Below, in pieces: positions 52,159 through 60,344 of a DNA stretch of 64,000 bases. The notes beneath the pieces were generated by a model. That model was not told the origin of the DNA, made no database searches, and saw nothing but the letters and a program-made list of their open reading frames with translations. A program made the position numbers and the translations under genes. The first letter of the stretch is position 1; each line of letters starts with the position of its first letter. This DNA comes from Pontivivens ytuae (GTDB lineage Bacteria > Pseudomonadota > Alphaproteobacteria > Rhodobacterales > Rhodobacteraceae), in assembly GCF_015679265.1 (NCBI RefSeq), contig NZ_CP064942.1, forward strand, positions 962,001 to 1,026,000, written 5' to 3'.

Positions 52159-53079
52159 ATGTCGAGCAGTGGACAGCCCCGCATCGCGGTCCTGAAGGGC
52201 GGCCCGTCGGCCGAGCGAGAAGTGTCGCTCGTCTCCGGTGAGCTGGTCGCGGCCGCGTTGCGGGATGAAGGATTCGAAGTGGTGGAGATCGACGCGGGCC
52301 CGACGCTGCCTGCCGATCTCGTGCGCGAAAAGCCTACCGCCGTCTACAACGCGCTGCACGGCCGCTGGGGCGAGGATGGCTGCGTGCAGGGCCTCCTGGA
52401 ATGGCTCCGCATTCCCTACACCCATTCCGGCGTGCTCGCCTCCGCGCTCGCCATGGACAAGCTGAAGACCAAGGCCGCCTATCGCCGCGCGGGCCTGCCC
52501 ATCGCCACGGACGTGCGCTGCACCAAGGCCGAGGCGATGGAAGCCCACCCGATGGAGCCGCCCTACGTGGTGAAGCCCTATAACGAGGGCTCCTCGGTCG
52601 GCATCTATATCGTGCAGGCCGGCGCCAACGGCCCCGCGAAGCTCTCCGACGACATGCCGGGCGAGGTGATGGTCGAGGAATACGTGCCGGGCCGCGAGCT
52701 GACCGTCAGCGTGCTCGACGGGCACGGAGCGATCGCGGTCACCGACATCATCTCCAACACCGGCTGGTACGACTACCAGGCGAAGTACGGCGAGGGCGGA
52801 TCGCGCCACGTGGTGCCCGCCGAGCTGCCGGAGGAGATCACGGCGCTCTGCCTCGACTATGCCACCCGCGCGCACGAGGTGCTGGGCTGCCGCGGCGTGT
52901 CGCGCACCGACATGCGCTGGGACGAGAGCCGGGGCGCCGAGGGCCTCTACCTCCTGGAGACCAACACCCAGCCCGGCATGACGCCGACCTCGCTGACGCC
53001 CGAGCAGGCGGCACAGATCGGGATCTCCTTCGGCAAGCTCTGCCGGATGCTGGTGGAGGACGCCTCATGCGACCGCTGA
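52159..53079 (+). CDS. ddlB: D-alanine--D-alanine ligase
   Basis: The 306-residue ATP-grasp enzyme makes the D-Ala-D-Ala dipeptide. Motifs are VLKGGPSAEREVSLVSGE, NALHGRWGEDGCVQGLLEWL, THSGVLASALAMDKLKTK, PYVVKPYNEGSSVGIYIV, VEEYVPGRELTVSVLDG and LLETNTQPGMTPTSLTPEQA (metal residues E and N). I choose the ATG at 52159 after GAGGCGGGC; an ATG at 52126 would add 11 residues. The 3' end overlaps ftsQ by 13 bp. Confidence 0.96.
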   Translation: MSSSGQPRIAVLKGGPSAEREVSLVSGELVAAALRDEGFEVVEIDAGPTLPADLVREKPTAVYNALHGRWGEDGCVQGLLEWLRIPYTHSGVLASALAMDKLKTKAAYRRAGLPIATDVRCTKAEAMEAHPMEPPYVVKPYNEGSSVGIYIVQAGANGPAKLSDDMPGEVMVEEYVPGRELTVSVLDGHGAIAVTDIISNTGWYDYQAKYGEGGSRHVVPAELPEEITALCLDYATRAHEVLGCRGVSRTDMRWDESRGAEGLYLLETNTQPGMTPTSLTPEQAAQIGISFGKLCRMLVEDASCDR

Positions 53080-53933
53080 AACGCGACTACGCCCCGTCCC
53101 GCTGGCGCTACCGCCTGTCGCGCTGGTGGCTGAGCCCACGGGTCCGCCTGATGGTGAAGCGTGGCCTGCCGCTGAGCGTCATCGCGATGGTCGTCGGCGG
53201 TCTGGCGGCCAATCCCCACAATCAGGCGTGGGTGCGGGCGCAGGTGATGGCCGCACATTCCGCCGTCGTCGATCACCCCGAGTTCGCCGTACTGGCGCTG
53301 GAGATCGAGGGCGCAGGCCCCGATCTGACCGCCGAGGTGGCGGATGCGCTGGCGGTGGAGCTGCCCGCCTCCTCCCTCCGCCTCGACCTCGATGAGGCAC
53401 GCGCGCGGGTGGAGGCGCTGGCGCCCATCGATACCGCGCAGCTCACCATCGGGCCGGACAAGGCGCTGAAGGTGCGCGTGACCGAGCGCATTCCCGTCGC
53501 CGTCTGGCGTGACCGGCAGGGCCTGCACCTCGTCGATCCGCATGGCGTCGTGGTCAGCGACCTGTCCCCCGCCCCCGAGCGGCCAGACCTGCCGATGATC
53601 TTCGGCACGGGGGCTGCAGAGCATGTGGGCGAGGCGCTGGCGCTCGCCGAAGCCGCCGGGCCCCTCGGCCCGCGCATCCGCGGCATGGTCCGCGTCGGCG
53701 AACGGCGCTGGGACATCGCGCTCGACCGCGGGCAGCGCATCCTCCTGCCCGAGAGCGGCGCGGTGGAGGCGCTGCTCCACGTCCTCGCCCTGCATCTCAG
53801 CGAGGAGATGCTGGAGCGCGACATCGAGGCCATCGACATGCGCGACCGCACCCGCCCCACCGTGCGCCTCACCGACCACGCCGTGCGCGAGATGCGGCGC
53901 CTGCGCGCCATGGAAGCGGGAGAGGACGCATGA
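53067..53933 (+). CDS. ftsQ: Cell division protein FtsQ
   Basis: The 288-residue bitopic division protein has a basic cytoplasmic head (MRPLKRDYAPSRWRYRLSRW), one transmembrane helix near residue 38 (GLPLSVIAMVVGGLAA), a POTRA domain (FAVLALEIEGAGPDLTAEVA, ELPASSLRLDLDEARARVEA), then the beta domain with VTERIPVAVWRDRQGLHLVD. FtsQ links early and late divisome proteins. It overlaps ddlB by 13 bp and ftsA by 4 bp (ATGA), in the standard order. Confidence 0.95.
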   Translation: MRPLKRDYAPSRWRYRLSRWWLSPRVRLMVKRGLPLSVIAMVVGGLAANPHNQAWVRAQVMAAHSAVVDHPEFAVLALEIEGAGPDLTAEVADALAVELPASSLRLDLDEARARVEALAPIDTAQLTIGPDKALKVRVTERIPVAVWRDRQGLHLVDPHGVVVSDLSPAPERPDLPMIFGTGAAEHVGEALALAEAAGPLGPRIRGMVRVGERRWDIALDRGQRILLPESGAVEALLHVLALHLSEEMLERDIEAIDMRDRTRPTVRLTDHAVREMRRLRAMEAGEDA

Positions 53934-55273
53934 CCCGGAACCTGCTCTACCAATCGCAGCGCGCCATGCGTGAGCGGCGGGAGAACGCGCTGCGCCGCGG
54001 GCTCGTCGCCATCGTCGACCTCGGCTCGTCCAAGATCACCTGCCTGATCCTCGCCATCGACTTCGCCCTGCTGCGTGCCACCCGCGCGGATGGCGTCGGG
54101 CGGCTCGACGGGCAGGCGGGGCTGAAGGTCATCGGCGCGGCCACCACCCGCTCCCGCGGGATCGAGCTGGGTGAGATCGCGGCGATGGAGGAGGTCGAGC
54201 GCGGCGTGCGCACCGTCATCAACGCAGCCCAGAAGATGGCCGAGGTCCGCGTCGATCACGTCATCGCCTGCTATTCCGGCGGACGCCCCCGTTCCTACGG
54301 CCTGCTGGGCGAGGCGGAGGTCGAGCATGGCGAGGTGACCGAGGCCGATATCGGCGAGGCGCTCGCACAGGGCGAGGTGCCGGACTATGGCGCGGGCCGC
54401 GAGGTGCTGCATGCGCTGCCGGTCAACTTCACCCTCGACCACCGCACCGGGCTGACCGATCCGCGGGGCCTCACCGGTGCGCGGCTCAGTGTCGACATGC
54501 ACATGATGACCGTGAGTGCGGAGAGCATCGCCAACATGGTGCAGGTCTTCCGCCGCTGCGATCTGGAACTGTCGGGGCTGGTGCACTCGTCCTACGCCGC
54601 GGGGCTCGCCGCGATGACGGAGGATGAGCTGGAGCTTGGCGGGGCCTGCATCGACCTCGGCGGTGGCTCGACGGGCCTGTCGATCTTCATGAAGCGGCAG
54701 ATGATCTACGCCGACACCGTGCGGCTGGGGGGCGATCACGTGACCTCCGACATCTGCCACGGGCTGGCCGTATCAAACGCGGTGGCCGAGCGGATAAAGA
54801 CGTTCCACGGCGGGCTGGTCGCGACCTCGCGCGACGATCGCGACCTGATCGAGGTGGCACGCGATCCCAACGACCACACGCCGACGCGGCCTACCGTGAG
54901 CCGCGCCGAGCTGATCGGCGTCATGCGTCCGCGCGTCGAAGAGATCCTCGAGGCCGCCCGCGACCGTCTCGATGCCGCGAGCTTCGAGCACATGCCGGGT
55001 CGCCGCATCGTGCTGACCGGCGGCGGCAGCCTCGTGCCGGGGCTGGAGGAGATCGCGGCCCGCATCCTCGGCCGTCAGGTGCGGCTCGGCCGCCCGCTGC
55101 GCATTCCGGGGCTGCCTCAGGCCCAGACCTCCGCCCAGTTCTCCGCCGCGGTGGGGCTGGCGCTGCACCTGGCCAAGCCGTCGGACGAGTGCTGGGACTT
55201 CGAGGTGCCCGCCGATCGCTACGGCACCCAGCGGCTGCGCAAGGCGATGCGCTGGTTCCGCGAGAACTGGTAG
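53930..55273 (+). CDS. ftsA: Cell division protein FtsA
   Basis: The 447-residue actin-fold protein tethers FtsZ to the membrane. Nucleotide sites: VAIVDLGSSKITCLILAI (phosphate 1), GACIDLGGGSTGLSIFM (phosphate 2), RIVLTGGGSLVPGLEEIAAR (adenosine). Domain 1C lies around VHSSYAAGLAAM, and the C-terminal amphipathic helix KAMRWFRENW is the membrane-targeting sequence. Here a P450 gene lies between it and ftsZ. A copy of the 3' element follows the stop. Confidence 0.96.
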   Translation: MTRNLLYQSQRAMRERRENALRRGLVAIVDLGSSKITCLILAIDFALLRATRADGVGRLDGQAGLKVIGAATTRSRGIELGEIAAMEEVERGVRTVINAAQKMAEVRVDHVIACYSGGRPRSYGLLGEAEVEHGEVTEADIGEALAQGEVPDYGAGREVLHALPVNFTLDHRTGLTDPRGLTGARLSVDMHMMTVSAESIANMVQVFRRCDLELSGLVHSSYAAGLAAMTEDELELGGACIDLGGGSTGLSIFMKRQMIYADTVRLGGDHVTSDICHGLAVSNAVAERIKTFHGGLVATSRDDRDLIEVARDPNDHTPTRPTVSRAELIGVMRPRVEEILEAARDRLDAASFEHMPGRRIVLTGGGSLVPGLEEIAARILGRQVRLGRPLRIPGLPQAQTSAQFSAAVGLALHLAKPSDECWDFEVPADRYGTQRLRKAMRWFRENW

Positions 55274-55275
55274 CG

Positions 55276-55297
55276 CCTCCGGCGGGGATATCTGGGC
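55276..55297 (+). repeat. 3'-end element copy after ftsA
   Basis: GCCTCCGGCGGGGATATCTG two bases after the ftsA stop (TATCTG instead of TATTTG), then GGCAAATCC. Same orientation and spacing as the copy after ftsW. Confidence 0.65.
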
Positions 55298-55355
55298 AAA
55301 TCCGAAGCGCGTGGGGCCGATTGACGGTTGCAAACGGGCCGCGGACGCTTTGCGG

Positions 55356-56513
55356 ATGTCCAATGCGCCCGTCTACGAGATCGACCCCGCGGCCTTCTGG
55401 GCCGATCCTTATCCCGACCTGAAGCGGATGCGGGCGGAGGCGCCGGTGTGCTTCGTCCCGCAGCTGGGCGCGACGCTGATGACCCGGCGCGACGACATCT
55501 TCCGCAACGAGAAGAAGACAAGCGTCTTCTCGTCGTACCAGCCCGACGGCCTGATGACTGTCCTGATGGGCGAGAACATGATGCGCCGCGACGGCGACGG
55601 CCACATGTCGGAGCGGCGGGCGATCTTCCCCACGGTCTCCCCCCGCACGGTGAAGGACGTGTGGCGCGCGCGGTTCGAGGCGGCGACGGAACAGGTGCTT
55701 GACGATCTCGCCCCGCGCGGCGCCTGCGATCTTGTGGCGGATTACGCGATGCCGGTCAGTGCCGAGGCACTGAAGGCCATCACCGGGCTCGACAACATGG
55801 ACTGGCGGGAGATGGACCGCGTCAGCCAGGGCATGATCGACGGTTGTGCCAACTACGCGGGCGACGCGGAGGTCGAGGCGCGCTGCCACGACTGCACCGC
55901 CTCCATCGACCGGCATATCGACGCGCAGCTCGCCGCCCCGCCGGAGCACTCCCTGATCGCCACGCAGCAGGCGGCGGGTCTGGGTGAGGACCGGATCCGG
56001 GCCAACGTGAAGCTCGCGATCTCCGGCGGACAGAACGAGCCGCGCGACGCCATCGCGGGCTGTGCCTGGGCGCTCCTGAGCCATCCGGAACAGCTCGCGA
56101 TGATCCGGCGAGGCGAGGCCCCTTGGCTCGCCGCGTTCGAGGAATACGCCCGCTGGATCAGCCCCATCGGCATGTCGCCGCGCCGCATCGCTGAGGAGGC
56201 GGAGGTCGACGGCATCGCCTATGCCGAGGACGACCGCGTGTTCCTGATGTTCGGCTCCGGCAACCGGGACGAGGCGGTCTTCGCCAGACCGGACGCCTTC
56301 GACATCACGCAGGACGCCGGCCCCTCCATCGCCTTCGGCGCGGGCCCGCATTTCTGCGCCGGCGCCTGGGCGTCGCGCTGCCTGATCGCGGAGGTCGCAG
56401 TGCCGATGCTCTTCGACCGGCTGGCGAACCTGCGCCTCAACCCCGCCCGTCCGGCCCGGTTCGGCGGCTGGGCCTTCCGCGGACCGCTCGAGGTGGCCGT
56501 GACTTGGGGCTGA
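55356..56513 (+). CDS. Cytochrome P450, inserted between ftsA and ftsZ
   Basis: The 385-residue soluble bacterial P450 has heme thiolate C334 in FGAGPHFCAGAWASR and the E-X-X-R salt bridge E263-R266 in FEEYARWISP. The I-helix reads LAISGGQNEPRDAIAG at residues ~220-235: the usual acid-Thr pair (A/G-G-X-D/E-T) is replaced by Asn-Glu-Pro, so the oxygen-activating Thr is absent. Without a fused reductase it needs an external ferredoxin, none of which is encoded nearby. The ATG at 55356 gives MSNAPVYEIDPAAFWADPYP. Its place inside the division cluster is unusual; any division role would be inference. The substrate is unknown. Confidence 0.93.
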   Translation: MSNAPVYEIDPAAFWADPYPDLKRMRAEAPVCFVPQLGATLMTRRDDIFRNEKKTSVFSSYQPDGLMTVLMGENMMRRDGDGHMSERRAIFPTVSPRTVKDVWRARFEAATEQVLDDLAPRGACDLVADYAMPVSAEALKAITGLDNMDWREMDRVSQGMIDGCANYAGDAEVEARCHDCTASIDRHIDAQLAAPPEHSLIATQQAAGLGEDRIRANVKLAISGGQNEPRDAIAGCAWALLSHPEQLAMIRRGEAPWLAAFEEYARWISPIGMSPRRIAEEAEVDGIAYAEDDRVFLMFGSGNRDEAVFARPDAFDITQDAGPSIAFGAGPHFCAGAWASRCLIAEVAVPMLFDRLANLRLNPARPARFGGWAFRGPLEVAVTWG

Positions 56514-56552
56514 TGTGACCCGGAACTGGCCGAAACCTGCCGAGAGCGCCTT

Positions 56553-56697
56553 GTTTTCGCCGGATTTACAGTTTTCGCAACCCTTTTTACCGTGACCGAC
56601 TCCAGCCTTTGAGTTACTTTAGCGAATCAGAAGGAGGTCCCGAACAACGAGGACCCCTCGAGCGGTAGAGCAGAGCAACATACAGGCGGATCACATC
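56553..56697 (+). promoter_or_regulatory. ftsZ leader with direct repeats and GANTC sites
   Basis: GTTTTCGC repeats at 56553-56560 and 56571-56578 (18-bp spacing). GANTC sites are at 56598-56602 and 56624-56628, and a third at 56706-56710 inside the gene. An AAGGAGG at 56631 has no start codon after it. The 180-bp gap presumably carries the ftsZ promoter, since the P450 gene lies upstream. Confidence 0.4.
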
Positions 56698-58221
56698 ATG
56701 AGTCTGACTCTTCGGATGCCCGAGCAGACCGAGTTGAAGCCGCGCATCCTCGTCTTCGGCGTAGGCGGTGCGGGCGGCAACGCGGTCAACAACATGATCG
56801 ACAAGCAGCTGGAAGGTGCGGAGTTCGTGGTGGCGAACACCGACGCGCAGGCGCTGCAGCAGGCCCAGGCGAGCCGCAAGATCCAGATGGGCACCCAGGT
56901 GACCGAGGGTCTGGGCGCGGGTGCGAAGCCCGCCGTGGGTGCCGCCGCGGCCGAGGAGAGCATCGAGGAGATCGTCGATCACCTCGCGGGCTCCCACATG
57001 TGCTTCATCACCGCCGGCATGGGCGGCGGCACCGGCACCGGTGGCGCGCCGATCATCGCGCAGGCGGCCCGCGAGATGGGCATCCTGACGGTCGGCGTCG
57101 TGACCAAGCCCTTTCACTTCGAAGGGTCGAAGCGGATGCGCCAGGCCGATGAGGGCATCGCCGAGCTGCAGCAGCACGTCGATACGCTGATCATCATCCC
57201 GAACCAGAACCTGTTCCGCCTCGCCAACGAGAAGACCACGTTCACCGAGGCCTTCATGATGGCCGACGACGTGCTCTACCAGGGTGTGAAGGGCGTGACG
57301 GACCTGATGGTGCGTCCGGGCCTGATCAACCTCGACTTCGCGGATGTCCGCTCCGTCATGGACGAGATGGGCAAGGCGATGATGGGCACGGGCGAGGCCG
57401 ATGGCGAGACCCGCGCGGTCGACGCCGCCGAGCGTGCCATTGCGAACCCGCTCCTCGACGAGATCAGCCTGAAGGGCGCGAAAGGCGTCCTGATCAACGT
57501 CACCGGCGGCAACGACATGACGCTGTTCGAGCTGGACGAGGCCGCCTCCCGCATCCGCAAGGAAGTGGACGAGGACGCGAACATCATCGTGGGCTCCACG
57601 CTGGACCCGGCGCTCGACGGCGTGCTGCGCGTCTCGGTCGTCGCGACCGGCATCGACGCGGCCATGGCCGAGCAGATCGCGGCGGAGCAGGCAGCCGCCC
57701 GCTCTGCCCCGGCACCGGTCGCAGCACCCGCCCCGGCCCCCGTTGCCGAGCCCGAGCCCGCGGCGGCCCCGGTCGTGACCAACCCGACCACCGTGTCGGA
57801 CCTGATCGCGAGCCGGCAGAGCACGCCCGAGCCGCGCATTGAAGCCGCGCCCGAGCCGGAGCTTCCGGCGGAGGAGACCGTGGCCGAGACCGCGCGCCCG
57901 GCCGGTGAGCCCTCGAACGAGACGCTCGCCCGGCTTCAGGCCGCCGTGGCCAAGCAGCCCTCGCATTCCACGCCGCCGCGTCCGGCGCCCACCCCTGCGC
58001 CGCAGGCCCAGGACGGTGAGCGCAAGCCCGGCTTCGGGATCAACTCGCTCATCAACCGGATGACGGGCCAGCCCGAGGGCACGCCGGCCCCGCGGACCGA
58101 GCCGCAGCAGGCAAAGCCCCGCGCCGTGCCGCAGGCCACGCCGCGTCCAGCCGACCGCCTCGACGAGGATGAGCGGCAACGGATTGAAATCCCGGCGTTC
58201 CTGCGGCGCCAGGCCAACTGA
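56698..58221 (+). CDS. ftsZ: Cell division protein FtsZ
   Basis: The 507-residue tubulin homologue polymerises into the Z-ring. GTP site: [39 protein letters not shown] (tubulin signature near residue 108) and [14 protein letters not shown] with catalytic Asp. An Ala/Pro/Glu-rich linker (~180 residues, [19 protein letters not shown]) separates the core from the conserved C-terminal peptide [11 protein letters not shown], which binds FtsA. The linker is long, as in other alphaproteobacteria. ATG at 56698; a perfect terminator follows at 58255-58284. Confidence 0.98.
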   Translation: MSLTLRMPEQTELKPRILVFGVGGAGGNAVNNMIDKQLEGAEFVVANTDAQALQQAQASRKIQMGTQVTEGLGAGAKPAVGAAAAEESIEEIVDHLAGSHMCFITAGMGGGTGTGGAPIIAQAAREMGILTVGVVTKPFHFEGSKRMRQADEGIAELQQHVDTLIIIPNQNLFRLANEKTTFTEAFMMADDVLYQGVKGVTDLMVRPGLINLDFADVRSVMDEMGKAMMGTGEADGETRAVDAAERAIANPLLDEISLKGAKGVLINVTGGNDMTLFELDEAASRIRKEVDEDANIIVGSTLDPALDGVLRVSVVATGIDAAMAEQIAAEQAAARSAPAPVAAPAPAPVAEPEPAAAPVVTNPTTVSDLIASRQSTPEPRIEAAPEPELPAEETVAETARPAGEPSNETLARLQAAVAKQPSHSTPPRPAPTPAPQAQDGERKPGFGINSLINRMTGQPEGTPAPRTEPQQAKPRAVPQATPRPADRLDEDERQRIEIPAFLRRQAN

Positions 58222-58254
58222 TCACGCCAGACGGGAATACGCGCATTCCCCTTG

Positions 58255-58284
58255 ATCGCCCCGCCTTCGTGCGGGGCGATTTTC
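58255..58284 (+). terminator. Rho-independent terminator after ftsZ
   Basis: ATCGCCCCGC (58255-58264), loop CTTCGT, GCGGGGCGAT (58271-58280), then TTTTCG. Ten-bp perfect stem with a T-run; uncouples ftsZ from lpxC. Confidence 0.9.
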
Positions 58285-58392
58285 GTTTCGGATCAACGCA
58301 CTAACTTTGTTAATGTGATGTGACACAAACAGACACATAGCTTGATTTGAACCGATCGGTCCCCAGCCCCTATTTATGCGTTAACGAACAAA

Positions 58393-58414
58393 GGGAAGCC
58401 CACGAAGTCTTCCC
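58393..58414 (+). promoter_or_regulatory. Hairpin in the lpxC leader
   Basis: GGGAAG (58393-58398) can pair with CTTCCC (58409-58414), loop 10, ending 20 bases before the lpxC start. It may affect ribosome loading at the TTG start. Confidence 0.3.
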
Positions 58415-58434
58415 GTTATTGAACGAGGTCAGGC

Positions 58435-59367
58435 TTGCAATCGCTTTATCAGACGACGCTTCGCCGTGCCGTCCGGTTGTCCGGTATCGGCCTGCATTCG
58501 GGCCGCTCGGCCGAGCTGGTGGTCCGTCCCGCATCGGTCCATCACGGCATCTGGTTCCGTCGCATGGACCTCGTCGCACGTGACACCATGATCCCGGCGA
58601 GCTGGGACGCGGTGACCGACACGACGCTGAACACGCGGATCGCGAACGAGGCGGGCGTCACCGTCTCCACCATCGAGCACCTGATGGCCGCCCTGCATGG
58701 CTGCGGCATCTCCAACGCGCTGATCGAGGTGGACGGCCCCGAGATCCCGATCATGGACGGCAGTGCTGCACCCTTCGTGCGGGCGTTCCTCAACACCGGT
58801 CTGGCCGAGCAGGACGCGCGCCGCACCGTGCTGCGCGTGCTCAAGCGCGTGGAGCTCGATGAGGGTGGTGCCTACGCGGCGCTCGAGCCCGCCCGCCACT
58901 TCGAGGTGGATTTCGAGATCGACTTCCCGAACACCGCGATCGGCTGGCAGTCCAAGCGCCTCGCCGTCGTGAACGGTGCCTTCGTGGACGAGCTGATGGA
59001 CAGCCGTACCTTCGTGCGCGCAGCGGACGTGGACGCGCTGCGGGCGCAGGGCCTGGCCCTCGGCGGCTCGCTCGACAACGCCGTCGTGGTCGAAGGCCGC
59101 ACGGTGCAGAACCCGGAGGGCTTCCGCCACGCGGACGAGGCCGTGCGCCACAAGATGCTGGACGCAGTGGGCGACCTCGCGCTGGCCGGTGCACCGCTCC
59201 TCGCGCGCTATACCGGCGTGCGCGCAGGCCACGGCGTGACCAACCGCCTGCTGCACAAGCTCTTCGCCACGCCGGGTGCCGTGCGCCTAGACGTGTGCCG
59301 CGACCGTGACGTCGCGGGCCTGCCGGGCGTGACGCGGCAGGAGGAGGCACTGCGCCGCATCGCGTGA
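58435..59367 (+). CDS. lpxC: UDP-3-O-acyl-N-acetylglucosamine deacetylase
   Basis: The 310-residue zinc deacetylase catalyses the committed step of lipid A synthesis. Zinc and catalytic residues align with E. coli: E81-H82 in TIEHLMAALHG, H239 and D243 in VRHKMLDAVGDL, H266 in GHGVTN. The start is TTG at 58435 (MQSLYQTTLRRAVRL); homologues begin at this residue and no ATG or GTG lies nearby in frame, while GAGGTCAGGC precedes it. TTG is a weak start and a hairpin lies just upstream, so low basal translation is plausible. The gene order ftsZ-lpxC-bamD is standard. Confidence 0.95.
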   Translation: MQSLYQTTLRRAVRLSGIGLHSGRSAELVVRPASVHHGIWFRRMDLVARDTMIPASWDAVTDTTLNTRIANEAGVTVSTIEHLMAALHGCGISNALIEVDGPEIPIMDGSAAPFVRAFLNTGLAEQDARRTVLRVLKRVELDEGGAYAALEPARHFEVDFEIDFPNTAIGWQSKRLAVVNGAFVDELMDSRTFVRAADVDALRAQGLALGGSLDNAVVVEGRTVQNPEGFRHADEAVRHKMLDAVGDLALAGAPLLARYTGVRAGHGVTNRLLHKLFATPGAVRLDVCRDRDVAGLPGVTRQEEALRRIA

Positions 59368-59500
59368 TCGCGACGGCCGCAGGCCACGCTTCCCCACCGC
59401 TCGCGATCCGTGTTATTGCACGGGAAAGTCCGGGCGCATGGCGTCCGCAGGGAAGGAAGCGGGCGCCGGCCGCCCGCGGCGAAAGACGGGACTACCACTC

Positions 59501-60340
59501 ATGATGCGCGTGACGCGGCTGCTGTTCATCCTCCTCGCGGCGATCAGCCTCTCGGCCTGCGGCCTGTTCCGCGGCGACAATGACGAGACGGCGAACCTGG
59601 AGGCCCGTTCGGCCCAGGAGATCTTCGAACTGGCCGAGGATCAGCTCCAGCGCGGCCAGCCGCGGACGGCGGCGGCCACCTTCTCGGAGATCGAGCGGCT
59701 CTACCCCTACTCCCAGTGGGCGAAGCGTGCGCTGATCATGTCCTCCTTCTCCTACTACGAGGCGACGGATTTCGTGGAGGCCCGCTCGGCCGCCGAGCGC
59801 TACATCAGCTTCTACCCGGCCGATCCCGAGGCCGCCTACGCGCAGTACCTCATCGCGCAGAGCTGGTACGACCAGATCACCGATGTGGGCCGCGACCAGT
59901 CCAATACGCTGGAGGCACTGCAGGCGCTTCGCGTCCTGATCGAGCGCTATCCGGGCACGGAATACGCCCGCGAGGGTGAACTGCAATTCGACCTGGCCCT
60001 CGACCACCTCGCAGGCAAGGAGATGGAGATCGGGCGCTACTACCTCAAGCGCGGTCACTACATCGCCGCCCTGCGCCGCTTCCAGGCCGTGGTGGACGAG
60101 TACCAGACGACCTCCCACACGCCCGAGGCGCTGCACCGGATGGTGGAAAGCTACCTCGCCCTCGGCTTCGACGACGAGGCTCTGAAGGCGGCGTCGATCC
60201 TCGGCTACAACTTCCCGGGCTCCGACTGGTACGAGGACAGCTACGCCCTGATCCAGTCGAACGGGCTCGACAACGCCTCCCCCGACGGGACGACGGCGGG
60301 GCGGCTCTGGCGGCAGATCGTGCTGGGCGAATGGCTCTGA
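59501..60340 (+). CDS. bamD: Outer membrane assembly lipoprotein BamD
   Basis: The 279-residue lipoprotein of the BAM complex starts MMRVTRLLFILLAAISLSAC with lipobox SLSAC. It has about five TPR-like repeats, for example EIFELAEDQLQRGQPRTAAA, YYEATDFVEARSAAERYISF and GRYYLKRGHYIAALRRFQAV, which is the BamD scaffold that links BamA and BamE. It follows lpxC by 133 bp and precedes recN by 4 bp, the order usual in alphaproteobacteria. Confidence 0.95.
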   Translation: MMRVTRLLFILLAAISLSACGLFRGDNDETANLEARSAQEIFELAEDQLQRGQPRTAAATFSEIERLYPYSQWAKRALIMSSFSYYEATDFVEARSAAERYISFYPADPEAAYAQYLIAQSWYDQITDVGRDQSNTLEALQALRVLIERYPGTEYAREGELQFDLALDHLAGKEMEIGRYYLKRGHYIAALRRFQAVVDEYQTTSHTPEALHRMVESYLALGFDDEALKAASILGYNFPGSDWYEDSYALIQSNGLDNASPDGTTAGRLWRQIVLGEWL

Positions 60341-60344
60341 GCCC

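Noticed and set aside
56631..56660. AAGGAGG as the start of a small leader gene before ftsZ
   Set aside because: No ATG, GTG or TTG lies at a usable distance downstream; kept only as a curiosity of the ftsZ leader.
56517..58434. CtrA boxes (TTAA-N7-TTAA) near ftsZ and lpxC
   Set aside because: TTAA occurs singly (for example near 58313 and 58381) but never at the required 7-base spacing.
59368..59500. RNase P RNA-like GGGAAAGTCCGGGC near 59420
   Set aside because: The surrounding bases lack the conserved RNase P helices and the gap is only 133 bp; coincidental similarity.
60240..60344. LexA box upstream of recN
   Set aside because: A GAAC occurs near 60259 but its partner at N7 is ACAA, not GAAC; the match is not better than chance.
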